The notes beneath the pieces are model-generated. The model did not search any database. It worked only from the letters and a program-made list of their open reading frames with translations, and was not told the DNA's origin. Position numbers and translations under genes: made by a program. A DNA stretch of 64,000 nt from Haloplanus litoreus (GTDB taxonomy: Archaea; Halobacteriota; Halobacteria; Halobacteriales; Haloferacaceae): NCBI RefSeq assembly GCF_042677945.1, contig NZ_JBHUDN010000014.1; one strand, given 5' to 3'. Shown here one piece after another: positions 25,522-33,754 of this stretch (position 1 is its first letter; each line of letters begins with the position of its first letter).

Positions 25522-26018
25522 GTCGTCGAACCCGGCGTGCACTCGCGATGCTCGCGCTCTGCGTAGCCGCGAGCATGGCACTCGGTGTCGGGAGCTACAG
25601 TTCGGCGTCGGCCGACCGAAGTGTGAGCGTGGCCGTCGTCGAGGACGAGGAGGCGTACATCGGGATTCCGGACTCGACGCTGCGCTGTGGGCGGGGGCAG
25701 AACGCGCTCTTTTACAATCGCTTCCCGGCACCCGTGACCGACGGTCACGTCGAAGTGACGGTCGGTGACGGCGACCTGGTGGTTAAACGCGACGACGGGT
25801 TCGTCGAGTACTACGCGGGTCAGGAATTCACGGTTCCGATCGACGAGAACGTGACCGCGGGAGAGCGGTTCAGACTCCACCTGAAGCCGACGAACGAATC
25901 GGCCGAGTCCATCACCGCCCGCATCGAAGTACGGGGAACGGGGTTCAGCGTCTCGACGACGGCGACACGGGACGTGTCGTGTGAGAAGCAGGTCGACCGG
26001 TCGAGCGGCAGCGGGTAG
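25518..26018 (+). CDS. third DUF1102-like secreted protein (short)
   Basis: This 166-residue protein has a basic N-terminus and hydrophobic signal (7-27), then GVGSYSSASADRSVSVAVVEDEEAYIGI (key residues only: R-S-V-x-V-x-V and EEAYIGI). This reproduces the mature N-terminal pattern of the two DUF1102 proteins across the divergent promoter. One extracellular beta domain follows, with two Cys residues (near 55 and 154) that could form a disulfide. It is translationally coupled (ATGA) to the HTH regulator, which ties that regulator to the surface locus. Confidence 0.6.
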   Translation: MSRRTRRALAMLALCVAASMALGVGSYSSASADRSVSVAVVEDEEAYIGIPDSTLRCGRGQNALFYNRFPAPVTDGHVEVTVGDGDLVVKRDDGFVEYYAGQEFTVPIDENVTAGERFRLHLKPTNESAESITARIEVRGTGFSVSTTATRDVSCEKQVDRSSGSG

Positions 26019-26141
26019 TCGCCCGGATTCGGAGGCGGCGATCGACGATGTCGACGCGGAACGTTATCATCCCCCGGACAGTAGTCGGGGTGTGGTTCCG
26101 ACATCCAGCAGACGGCACGTACCGATCGGAGGGACGGCGGC

Positions 26142-27089
26142 GTGACCGACCGCGCACCCGACCTCCACCCCGAGGCCGAATCGATCCTCGACCAGGTCGA
26201 CCTCCCGCCGACCAGTGCCCTATCCGTCTCGGGCGCCCGCGAGGCGCTCCGGGACCTCCTCGTCTCGGAGGACACGCCGGACGACGACCTCACGGTGCGA
26301 AATCTTTCCATCCCCGGGCCGGGAGACGATCCGGAGACGTCCCTCGACGTGCGGGCGTACACGCCGCCCGGGGCCGGCCGGCCGGTCCTCGTCTACTTCC
26401 ACGGCGGCGGGTGGGTCCGCGGCGATCTGGACACCCACGACGGCCTGTGTCGACTGCTCGCCGAGGCGGCCGACTGTGTCGTCCTCTCGGTGGACTACCG
26501 GCGCGCACCGGAACACCAATTCCCGACGGCGGTCCACGACGCCTACGCGGCGACGGCGTGGGCGACGGAGTACGCGGACGTCGTCGGCGGCGACCCGGAC
26601 CGGGTGGCGGTCGGCGGCGACAGCGCCGGCGGCAACCTCGCGGCCGCGGTGACGTTGCTGGCACGGGAGCGTGCCGGACCCGAACTCGCCCACCAAGTCC
26701 TGCTCTATCCGGTGACGGACTACGCCTTCGACACGGACTCGTACGCCGAGAACGCCTCGGGGTACCTGCTCTCCCGGGCGAGCATGCGCTGGTACTGGGA
26801 GCGCTATCTGGGCGACGACGTCGACGGGGCCAATCCCTACGCGTCGCCACTTCGGGCGCGGGAACTGTCCGGACTGCCGTCAGCCACGGTGATCACGGCC
26901 GGGTACGATCCGTTGCGGGACGAGGGTGCGGCCTACGCCGACCGTCTGCGCGAGGCGGGCGTACCGGTCACCCACGAGAACTTCCCCGGGATGGTCCACG
27001 TGTTCGCGTCGTTCCCGGACCTCGGCCGGGCACAGGACGCTCGCCGGCGAATCGCGGAGGGGTTGAACGAGGCCTTCGGTCGGGGCTGA
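26142..27089 (+). CDS. alpha/beta-hydrolase, hormone-sensitive-lipase family esterase
   Basis: This 315-residue enzyme has the HGGGWVRGD oxyanion-hole motif near residue 86 and the nucleophile elbow GGDSAGGNLA near 160. Asp and His of the triad are expected near 255 (YDPLRDEG) and 285 (NFPGMVHVF). This pattern defines the HSL/bHSL carboxylesterase family acting on short acyl esters. GTG start. It stands alone. Confidence 0.9.
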   Translation: MTDRAPDLHPEAESILDQVDLPPTSALSVSGAREALRDLLVSEDTPDDDLTVRNLSIPGPGDDPETSLDVRAYTPPGAGRPVLVYFHGGGWVRGDLDTHDGLCRLLAEAADCVVLSVDYRRAPEHQFPTAVHDAYAATAWATEYADVVGGDPDRVAVGGDSAGGNLAAAVTLLARERAGPELAHQVLLYPVTDYAFDTDSYAENASGYLLSRASMRWYWERYLGDDVDGANPYASPLRARELSGLPSATVITAGYDPLRDEGAAYADRLREAGVPVTHENFPGMVHVFASFPDLGRAQDARRRIAEGLNEAFGRG

Positions 27090-27176
27090 GACGCGTCGCC
27101 AGCGGCCGGTCGTCGGTTCTCGACCCTGATAGTCACCACACACGTCTTTTACGTTGTGCACCCGTAGCAGGGAGCA

Positions 27177-27515
27177 ATGTTACTGATCCGCGGCAACGGC
27201 GGGGACACGACGCTCACCGGCACCGTGTACGAACGGGGTGAGCGCGCGCCGAGTTTTCAGGGCGCCCCGGACGAGGATGCCGCCTACGTGTGGGTCTGCG
27301 ACGAGTTCTACGAAGTCGAGAGCGGTGGGTCGAGCACCGAAATCGACGGTGAGGAGATTCGAATCGCCTTCGAGTCGCCGATGCCGCGCGGGTTCGACAC
27401 TCGAGAGCAGGCCATCGAGGCCGCCAAGGAACACCTGCGCACCCAGTTCGCTCGCGTCGGCGTCCCCGAGTCGACGGTCACCATCGAAATCGAGAAGGCC
27501 GATCCGATCGAGTGA
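27177..27515 (+). CDS. small conserved haloarchaeal protein (DUF7113-like)
   Basis: This 112-residue acidic protein has no signal or TM segment. It opens MLLIRGNGGDTTLTGTVYERG and has a central WVCDEFYEVE stretch and a helical C-terminus. I recall it as a DUF7113-type protein, with modest certainty. A TATA-like CTTTTACG lies about 25 bases upstream. Function unknown. Confidence 0.6.
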   Translation: MLLIRGNGGDTTLTGTVYERGERAPSFQGAPDEDAAYVWVCDEFYEVESGGSSTEIDGEEIRIAFESPMPRGFDTREQAIEAAKEHLRTQFARVGVPESTVTIEIEKADPIE

Positions 27516-27608
27516 CTCGGCCGGCCCTCGGACTGTCGGCTGTAACTGTGTCGAGCGAGTCGCCACTCCGGAGTGGCGACTCCCCGTGCCGACGTACAGC
27601 GGGCAGTA

Positions 27609-28853
27609 TCAGAACTCCCCGCCCCAGCGATGGTCGTCGTAGGTGCGCACGGACGACGACTCCAGCCGTTCTTCGAACTTCCGTCGGAGCGCCGCCTTCT
27701 CGTCGACGCCGATCCGTGCGAGGGCGTCCGCTCGTTCGACGACCGGCGGCGGGCCCCGTGCAGTCGCGACGTCCCGGAGAACCTGTCGGGTGAGACGGTC
27801 ACGGGCGTCGGCGTCGCGGGTCAGGCCCGCCGGGGCTTCGACGCGGTAACACAGATCCTCGCGAGGGTCGTAGACGACGAAGAACGTCACCTCGTAATCC
27901 GCCGGGTCGCGCCGGCGGTCCACGCCGAGGGCGTCGCCGTCGGCCGCGAGCGTGCGGTCGGAGCCGCCACGTGAGCGGAACCAGCCGGTGAAGGTGAGTC
28001 GGTCCGTCGGCCGGCCGTCGTCGTTGCCGCCACCGGGTTCGAGCAGACGCGAAAAGAGCGCCGTATCGTCGACCCACGGGGCGGGGACACCGTTCTCGCG
28101 GAGCGCCCGGGTGATGAGCTTCGGCGAGGGGTTCTTCACGAATCCGGCGACTGCGACGTCTCGGTCGAGGAGGCGTTCGACGAGGCGAACGTAGTTCTCG
28201 ACGATAGCTCGGGGCTTGGCCTCCGTCGCCAGCGCCCCGAGTTCGGCGTCGCGGTCCTGCCAGTTGAGCAGTTCCTTCGGATACAGCGGCCCGTCGAGGA
28301 CGAGACAGTCGTCGACGGCGTCGGCGTGTTCGAGGGCGTGTGAGCTCTCGGCGAGATAGAGCGCGAGCGCGTGGACGACTCCCTCCGCGTAGCGATTCAC
28401 CCGGGGGGCGTGGAGAATCTTGCGCCGGAAGTATCCCTCGTCCCGGCGCACCCAGTCGGTGCCGAGCGCGAGCGTGGGATCGTTGGCGTGGACGGTCGTC
28501 ACCAGACTCCGAGCGCGGTGCAACTCGAGGTCGGACGGCTCGGCCGCCATCGCGGCGTGGGCGACGTCGAGGACCAGACCGTTCTTGAACGTCGTCGGAT
28601 TGATCGTCCCCGAGTCGAGTCCGTGGACGGTCGGATAGGGCGGGTCGACGAGGGCCACGTCGTCGACGTCGACCGACCGCAGGCGTCGCTCACCGAGCGG
28701 TTCGATCACCGTGCGACCGTCGACGCGGAGCGGATCGAGCCACTCCTCGAACGCCGTCCGCGCCAGGTCGTCGTGGTCGGTGTCGTCGACCCGGCGACCG
28801 AGGAGTCCGGCGATGTCGGCGATGCCGTCGACGTGGACCGGATCGAGGGCCAT
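27609..28853 (-). CDS. nurA: NurA-domain 5'-3' nuclease
   Basis: This 414-residue protein carries the NurA opening GLDSGT (near residue 78), whose Asp coordinates manganese. A DGPLYPKELLNW segment (near 190, second acidic residue) and a C-terminal FFVVYDP plus His-containing strand complete the RNase-H-like fold. NurA dimers feed DNA through the HerA ring during double-strand-break resection. The HerA-like gene is 10 kb to the left on the same strand. Confidence 0.82.
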   Translation of the reverse strand: MALDPVHVDGIADIAGLLGRRVDDTDHDDLARTAFEEWLDPLRVDGRTVIEPLGERRLRSVDVDDVALVDPPYPTVHGLDSGTINPTTFKNGLVLDVAHAAMAAEPSDLELHRARSLVTTVHANDPTLALGTDWVRRDEGYFRRKILHAPRVNRYAEGVVHALALYLAESSHALEHADAVDDCLVLDGPLYPKELLNWQDRDAELGALATEAKPRAIVENYVRLVERLLDRDVAVAGFVKNPSPKLITRALRENGVPAPWVDDTALFSRLLEPGGGNDDGRPTDRLTFTGWFRSRGGSDRTLAADGDALGVDRRRDPADYEVTFFVVYDPREDLCYRVEAPAGLTRDADARDRLTRQVLRDVATARGPPPVVERADALARIGVDEKAALRRKFEERLESSSVRTYDDHRWGGEF

Positions 28854-28965
28854 GGACTACCCACCGGGCGGAGGCACAAATATCGTCGCGTTCGATCCCC
28901 GCTGGCGCCTGTCGTCGGTCGTCGAAAGACGGCACGCTCATAGGCGTCGCCGAACTAGCCGTCGT

Positions 28966-29625
28966 ATGAACACGGCCGCGGTGGCGTTCGACCTCGACGA
29001 CACGCTGGCCGTTACGACGGTCGACCGGGAGACGCTCTTGGTCGAGGCGATGCGCGCCGTCGGCGCGCCGCCCCGATCACGGGAAGCGTACCTCGACGCC
29101 CACGCGGAGAACCTGACCGCTCGAAGCCGCGAACCGGTGTTCGAGCGGTTGCTCGAAGGACTGGACACCGACGTCGACGCGGACGAACTCGCACGGGCGT
29201 ATCGGGAACGTGTGAACGCGTCGCTCCAACCGGTCGCGGGCGTCGAGTCGATGCTCGCGACGCTCCGCGAGCGGTACCGACTCGGCCTGTTGACGAACGG
29301 TCCCGTCGTCGCGCAGCGGTCGAAACTCCGGGCGCTGGGGTGGACGGACGCGTTCGACGTCGCCCTGGTGACCGGTGAACTGAGCGCGGGGAAGCCGGAC
29401 GCGGCGGCGTTCGAGACGCTCCTCGACGAACTGGGAACGACGGCGGCGGAGACGGTGTTCGTCGGCGACGACGTGGGTGCCGACGTCGGCGGCGCTGCGG
29501 CGGCCGGAATCGACGCGATTCAGGTGACGTTCGCCGGGGGACCCGCTCCCGACACGACGGCGTTCGCCCACGTCGACCGGGCCGAACTGGCGACGCGGCT
29601 GCCGGCGATTCTCGACTCGCGGTAA
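28966..29625 (+). CDS. HAD-superfamily hydrolase
   Basis: This 219-residue enzyme has all four HAD motifs: FDLDDTL (nucleophile Asp near residue 9), LLTNGP (near 106), the Lys in AGKPD (near 141) and FVGDDVGADVGG (near 165). A helical cap lies between motifs I and II. It is likely a small-molecule phosphatase. The frame is open upstream to 28711, but ATG 28966 places motif I correctly and avoids overlap with the divergent nurA. Confidence 0.88.
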   Translation: MNTAAVAFDLDDTLAVTTVDRETLLVEAMRAVGAPPRSREAYLDAHAENLTARSREPVFERLLEGLDTDVDADELARAYRERVNASLQPVAGVESMLATLRERYRLGLLTNGPVVAQRSKLRALGWTDAFDVALVTGELSAGKPDAAAFETLLDELGTTAAETVFVGDDVGADVGGAAAAGIDAIQVTFAGGPAPDTTAFAHVDRAELATRLPAILDSR

Positions 29626-29633
29626 GGCCGGAC

Positions 29634-30035
29634 TCAACGACCAGCGACCGCCGCCTCGACGGCGACGAGGGCGCGTTTCACCTCGGCGCCGTCCTCGACG
29701 AAGACGACGGTTCGGGGTGGATCGGCGGCCGTCGGACGGACGCGGAGGCCGGCATCGGCGGCGGCNNNNNNNNNNNNNNNNNNNNNNNCGGCGTCGACGA
29801 CGGCCTCGTGTGCGGTCGGAAATTCGAGTCGGACGCGCTCGGGGTGGACGAACGCCGTCGCCACGGCGTCGCCGTCGGCCCGTATCACGTAGGCTCGCCG
29901 CCCGTCGGCCGTCGTTTCGACGTCGGGGTCGGGGTCGGTCACCGTCACCGAGGCGAGTCGGCCCTCGTGGCCGACGAGGTCCGAGGCGAGCAACTGCGCG
30001 ATTCGGACGCCGTCGTCGAGACTGGATGCGACCAT
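29634..30035 (-). CDS. small conserved haloarchaeal protein, interrupted by assembly gap
   Basis: The reading frame starts MVASSLDDGVRIAQLLASDL at 30035 and encodes about 133 residues, with a run of 23 N in the middle. The frame is the same on both sides of the gap as written. The C-terminus (RTVVFVEDGAEVKRALVAVEAA) is intact. It resembles a haloarchaeal family of unknown function (DUF7993-like, from memory). It is convergent with the HAD gene. Confidence 0.55.
   Translation of the reverse strand: MVASSLDDGVRIAQLLASDLVGHEGRLASVTVTDPDPDVETTADGRRAYVIRADGDAVATAFVHPERVRLEFPTAHEAVVDAXXXXXXXXAAADAGLRVRPTAADPPRTVVFVEDGAEVKRALVAVEAAVAGR
29766..29788. other. assembly gap of 23 N
   Basis: Twenty-three undefined bases inside a coding sequence, flanked by GC-rich GGCGGCGGC-type sequence that is hard to read through. 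It shows the source is a draft assembly and that gap length may be an estimate. Confidence 0.99.
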
Positions 30036-30157
30036 GGGCCGTGTACGATCCGGAGCGGTTTCAACGCTCCTCGTCGCCGTGGCTGCCGGAGGAGTGGCTG
30101 CGGGATTCGTCGGCCCTCCGAGACGTTTATGCGTCCACACCGTCTTCTCCGAGGGGT

Positions 30158-31267
30158 ATGGATAACCTACGAACCGGCTTGAGCTACGGTGACGTCCTGT
30201 TGGTACCGAAACGATCGCCGGTAGATAGCCGCGACGACGTCGATCTGACGACGACGTTCACGCCACACGTCGAACTGGAGACGCCGCTCGTCTCGGCGGC
30301 GATGGACACGGTCACCGAGGCGGAGATGGCGGTCGAACTCGGCCGAGCGGGGGGGCTCGGCGTGTTACACCGGTTCCTCTCGCCCGAGGAACAGGCGCGA
30401 CAGGTCGAGCAGGTGGTGTCCGCGGGTGTGCAGGTCGGTGCGGCGGTGGGCATCGACGAGGACTACGTCGGCCGGTGTGCCGGACTGGTCGATGCTGGCG
30501 TCGACGTACTCGTCGTCGACGTCGCCCACGGACACCTGGAACGTGCGCTCACCGCCGTCGAGACGATCGCCGAGGAGTTTCCCGAGACGGACCTGGCCGC
30601 CGGCAACGTCGCCACACCCACGGGGGTCGAGGACCTCGCGGCGGCGGGGGCCGACTGTGTGAAAGTCGGAATCGGTCCGGGGTCGCACTGCACCACCCGC
30701 AAAGTGGCCGGTGCCGGCGTCCCCCAGTTGACTGCCGTCGACGACTGTGCGCGGGCCGCGGCTGACCTCGACGTGCGGATCTGTGCGGACGGCGGGATCC
30801 GCACCTCGGGCGACGCGGCGAAGGCGTTGATGGCGGGGGCGGACACGGTGATGCTCGGCAGTCTGTTCGCCGGGACCGACGAGGCGCCGGGAGCCGTCGT
30901 CGAAGTCGACGGGACGCCCTACAAGCGGTCCCGGGGAATGGCCACCACCGCCGCGGCGGAGGAACGCGACGACAAAGGGAACGACGTCGACGCGGACGAA
31001 GGGGTCGAGGCCCTGACGCCGTACAAGGGGTCCGTGGCCACCGTCGCGGCGGACTTCTGTGCCGGCATCCGGTCGGGACTCTCCTACTGTGGTGGCCACA
31101 CCATCTCGCGCGCTCGGGACCGAGCCGAGTTCGTTCGGGTCGCCCAGAGTGCACGGGAGCGCGAGGGCTTCCACGCGGACCACGACTGGGAGGGCGTCAA
31201 CGTGGACAGCGAGGCGAAGGAGGTCGACGAATCCGGCGCCGAAAGGGTCGCCGAGAGCGACGACTGA
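30158..31267 (+). CDS. IMP dehydrogenase/GMP reductase family protein lacking CBS domains
   Basis: This 369-residue TIM barrel starts MDNLRTGLSYGDVLLVPKRS. It has the catalytic loop GIGPGSHCTTRKVAG with Cys near 181, the phosphate-binding ICADGGIRTSGD near 209 and the mobile segment before PYKGSVA near 295. IMPDH normally carries a two-CBS Bateman insert after the first barrel strands; none is present. The flap lacks an obvious Arg-Tyr dyad, so GMP reductase activity is equally possible. TATA-like CGTTTATGCG lies 30 bases upstream. Confidence 0.8.
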   Translation: MDNLRTGLSYGDVLLVPKRSPVDSRDDVDLTTTFTPHVELETPLVSAAMDTVTEAEMAVELGRAGGLGVLHRFLSPEEQARQVEQVVSAGVQVGAAVGIDEDYVGRCAGLVDAGVDVLVVDVAHGHLERALTAVETIAEEFPETDLAAGNVATPTGVEDLAAAGADCVKVGIGPGSHCTTRKVAGAGVPQLTAVDDCARAAADLDVRICADGGIRTSGDAAKALMAGADTVMLGSLFAGTDEAPGAVVEVDGTPYKRSRGMATTAAAEERDDKGNDVDADEGVEALTPYKGSVATVAADFCAGIRSGLSYCGGHTISRARDRAEFVRVAQSAREREGFHADHDWEGVNVDSEAKEVDESGAERVAESDD

Positions 31268-31330
31268 GACGGATACAGCAGCGATTGCGTGCGCACATCC
31301 GATCACCAGACCGCGTGCGTGGGGTGTCCA

Positions 31331-31453
31331 ACGGTTACGAGAGCGCCAGCCGTGCGAACAGTTCCAAACGCGACGAGAGTCGTAACCGTGTCCCGGTGGT
31401 TCGTCGTGACGGTCCGGCGATCACCGGGACGGACTTCCGACGGTCCGGACGAC
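31331..31453. repeat. 10-bp inverted repeat overlapping copy F of the 3'-end repeat
   Basis: ACGGTTACGA (31331-31340) is perfectly inverted as TCGTAACCGT (31380-31389). From 31378 to 31453 the sequence matches the right-hand part of the CTGATACGG repeat (GTCGTAACCGTGTCCCGG, then GACTTCC, then ACGGTCCGGACGA). The left end is degenerate. The 188-bp spacer between convergent genes holds nothing else that I can identify. Confidence 0.5.
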
Positions 31454-31455
31454 GA

Positions 31456-31941
31456 TCACGGATCGCCGGCTCCCGAACCCGGATCCGCGTCCGACCCATC
31501 GCGGAGGTCGGCGAGCGTCCGGTCGGCGGCGTCGCCGACTGCGATGTTCCGGCGGCGGGCGTAGAGGATGGCGGCGGCCTCGATGGTGACGCCGAGGTCA
31601 CGCTGTCGTTCGTTGATGGCCGCGACGGCGTCCTGTTTTTCGAGACCGGCGTCGACGAGGGCCGAGAGGACGCGTTCGAAGGCGGACTGTTCGCGGAGGA
31701 CCGACTCGTCGGGGACGAAGCCCTCCGGAATGGTGACCGTGGCTGGGTCGAACTCCGCGATCAGGTCGTCGTCCTCGCGGGAGAGGAGCCCACGGCCGGC
31801 CGCCACGTCGACGAGGCGCTTGGCCTGATCGGGGGTGAACCAGTCCCGGTCCAGCGAGAGGGCCACGACGAACTCACCCTCGCCGAGTCGCGACCGACCC
31901 CGGTCACGGAAGGGCGCCGCCACCGCGGCTTCGAGGCTCAT
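31456..31941 (-). CDS. DUF2240 family protein
   Basis: This 161-residue soluble protein starts MSLEAAVAAPFRDRGRSRLGEGEFVVALSLDRDWF and continues with TPDQAKRLVDVAAGRGLL and a helix-rich C-terminus (VTIEAAAILYARRRN). The pattern fits archaeal DUF2240, which has winged-helix-like N-terminal features. Function unknown. Convergent with the IMPDH/GMPR-like gene, divergent from rps8e. Confidence 0.72.
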   Translation of the reverse strand: MSLEAAVAAPFRDRGRSRLGEGEFVVALSLDRDWFTPDQAKRLVDVAAGRGLLSREDDDLIAEFDPATVTIPEGFVPDESVLREQSAFERVLSALVDAGLEKQDAVAAINERQRDLGVTIEAAAILYARRRNIAVGDAADRTLADLRDGSDADPGSGAGDP

Positions 31942-32033
31942 GCCCCAGAGAGCGCGGGCCGGTCCACTAAACCCTATCCGTTCCGGCTCCGCGTTCCGAG
32001 CGATTCAAGTAGTTGCTGGGACTGGATAGCGGT

Positions 32034-32405
32034 ATGAAAGACCAGGGACGCTCGACGCGTAAGCGGACGGGCGGCCGCCTCCGGCCGTTCCGAAACAAGA
32101 AACGGTACCAGCTGGGTCGCCAGCCCGCCGAGACGACGGTCGGCGAGCCGCGGTTCCAGACTATCGACGCGCGTGGCACCGGGACGAAGACCCGGGCACT
32201 CGCCACGAACGTCGCTCACGTCGCCGACGGCGGCGAGACGACCGAGGCCGAAATCGAGAACGTAGAGGAGAACCCCTCGAACACCAACTACGCCCGACGG
32301 AACATCGTCACGAAAGGCGCGATCATCGAGACGAGTGAGGGGCGTGCCCGCGTCACGTCGCGACCCGGACAGACCGGTCAGGTCAACGCCGTCCTTCTGG
32401 AGTAG
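32034..32405 (+). CDS. rps8e: 30S ribosomal protein S8e
   Basis: This 123-residue protein starts MKDQGRSTRKRTGGRLRPFRNKKRY, the basic RNA-binding head of S8e. Downstream motifs NPSNTNYARRNIVTKGAII and the final GQVNAVLLE are typical. Eukaryotic/archaeal-specific small-subunit protein, encoded alone as usual. Confidence 0.97.
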   Translation: MKDQGRSTRKRTGGRLRPFRNKKRYQLGRQPAETTVGEPRFQTIDARGTGTKTRALATNVAHVADGGETTEAEIENVEENPSNTNYARRNIVTKGAIIETSEGRARVTSRPGQTGQVNAVLLE

Positions 32406-32426
32406 GGTGCTGTCGGGCCGACGTCA

Positions 32427-33428
32427 TCAAGGCGTCGGCGCCGCCTTCTGTAACGCCGTCTCGGCGATGTTGCCGCCGTAGTCGGCGCTGCGTGACAGCG
32501 AGTCGACGACGAGTCCCAGCAGTTGCGCTCGCGTCGGGTCGAGTTCGCGCAGGAGTTCGTCGATGGAACGGGCGTGACCGTCGATGCTCTGCACCGACTC
32601 ACGGGCTCCGTTGGCCCGATGGGTCGCCTCCTCGCTGTCGTCGAGAAAGAGCGCGTCCATCGCGGCATCGGTCACCGATGCGGCGTCCTCGTGGAGTTCG
32701 TGGAGCGCCTCGACGACGTCGTCCGGGAGCTCCGCCTCGAAGTTGAGCGAGAGGTGGGCGATTTTTGTCGCGTGGTCGGCGATCCGTTCGAGCTGTCGGG
32801 CCGCGGACTGGTAGTCGAAACACACCTCGCGGGTGACACCGAGTTCCTCGGCCGCGCGTGGACTCCGGAGTGTCGCCCGGAAGATGCGGGAGACGACCAT
32901 CCAGAGGCGATCCACGTCGTCGTCGCGCTGGATGACGTCGCGGGCCAGGTCGTCGTCGAGTTCGACCAGCGCCGTCACGGCGTCTTCCAGCATCGAGAGG
33001 GCGATCAGGCGCATCCGGGTGACTGCGTTGTTGATCGACAGCTCCGAGGAGTCGAGCAGATCGCGGATGACCACCCGGTCGCGGGTTTCCTCGAGGACTT
33101 CCAGGCCGACCAGGCTCTGAGTGGCCTTCCTGATGGTCCGACGCTGATCGGTCGTGATCCGAGCGCTCTCTAGGGCGATGATGTCGAACCCGCTGACGTA
33201 CATCGTCATCACGGCACGGACGAGTTCCTCCCCGACTAACTCGCCGATGTCGAGTGTCCCCTCGGTCCGTTCCTCGCCCGTGCGGGGCGTCATGAACAAC
33301 GAGTCGCCTTCCGGGTAGAACGCGACCGTACTCCCGGCGGAGACGTCGTTGTCTTTCGCCCAGTCTTTCGGAATCGACACCGTGTACGTCGATCCACCCG
33401 TCACCTGCACCTTGCGGGTCTCGACCAT
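32427..33428 (-). CDS. phosphate-uptake regulator: AbrB-like domain fused to PhoU
   Basis: The 333-residue protein has an N-terminal SpoVT/AbrB-type swapped-hairpin domain (residues 1-45: RKVQVTGGSTYTVSIPKDWA). PhoU helical repeats follow (about 75-330), with VELDDDLARDVIQRDDDVDRLW and ERIADHATKIA carrying the metal-binding acidic and His residues. ATG 33428 is preferred over an in-frame start 13 codons upstream. It is divergent from pstSCAB-phoU and likely binds DNA to regulate phosphate genes. Confidence 0.85.
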   Translation of the reverse strand: MVETRKVQVTGGSTYTVSIPKDWAKDNDVSAGSTVAFYPEGDSLFMTPRTGEERTEGTLDIGELVGEELVRAVMTMYVSGFDIIALESARITTDQRRTIRKATQSLVGLEVLEETRDRVVIRDLLDSSELSINNAVTRMRLIALSMLEDAVTALVELDDDLARDVIQRDDDVDRLWMVVSRIFRATLRSPRAAEELGVTREVCFDYQSAARQLERIADHATKIAHLSLNFEAELPDDVVEALHELHEDAASVTDAAMDALFLDDSEEATHRANGARESVQSIDGHARSIDELLRELDPTRAQLLGLVVDSLSRSADYGGNIAETALQKAAPTP

Positions 33429-33754
33429 ACGCGGAGGAAACCGGCGGGGCGAAATAAAACCACCCATATCTATATACTTCTCGTTCGGTTGGCGGCGACG
33501 TCGCGGCTAGACCGGTCGAAACGCGTCGTCGTCCCCGTTCGTGACGCCCCCCGCTCGCCGGCTACGGTGCGGGATTTCGAGAGCCGATATGGCCGGAATT
33601 GACGCACAGAGAGCGATAACTCCGCGACCGTGGAGTCGGCGAACGGGTCGTCGTGTCGAGTCGCCGGACGGGATCATCGCCACGAGTTCCCGTACTTAGA
33701 ACTATATAGTTATCATAGTAGGGTACTTACGGTACAGTCCGCCACGTACTGGCG
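33429..33754. promoter_or_regulatory. divergent phosphate-locus promoter region
   Basis: No gene is visible in these 326 bp. The GC-rich middle is flanked by two AT-rich islands. One at 33466-33480 reads TATATAGATATGG on the minus strand and should serve the AbrB-PhoU gene. The other at 33700-33720 contains the perfect 12-bp palindrome AACTATATAGTT followed by ATCATAG, 44 bases before pstS. Related TATAGAT words recur before phoU, suggesting a phosphate-responsive operator. Confidence 0.5.
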
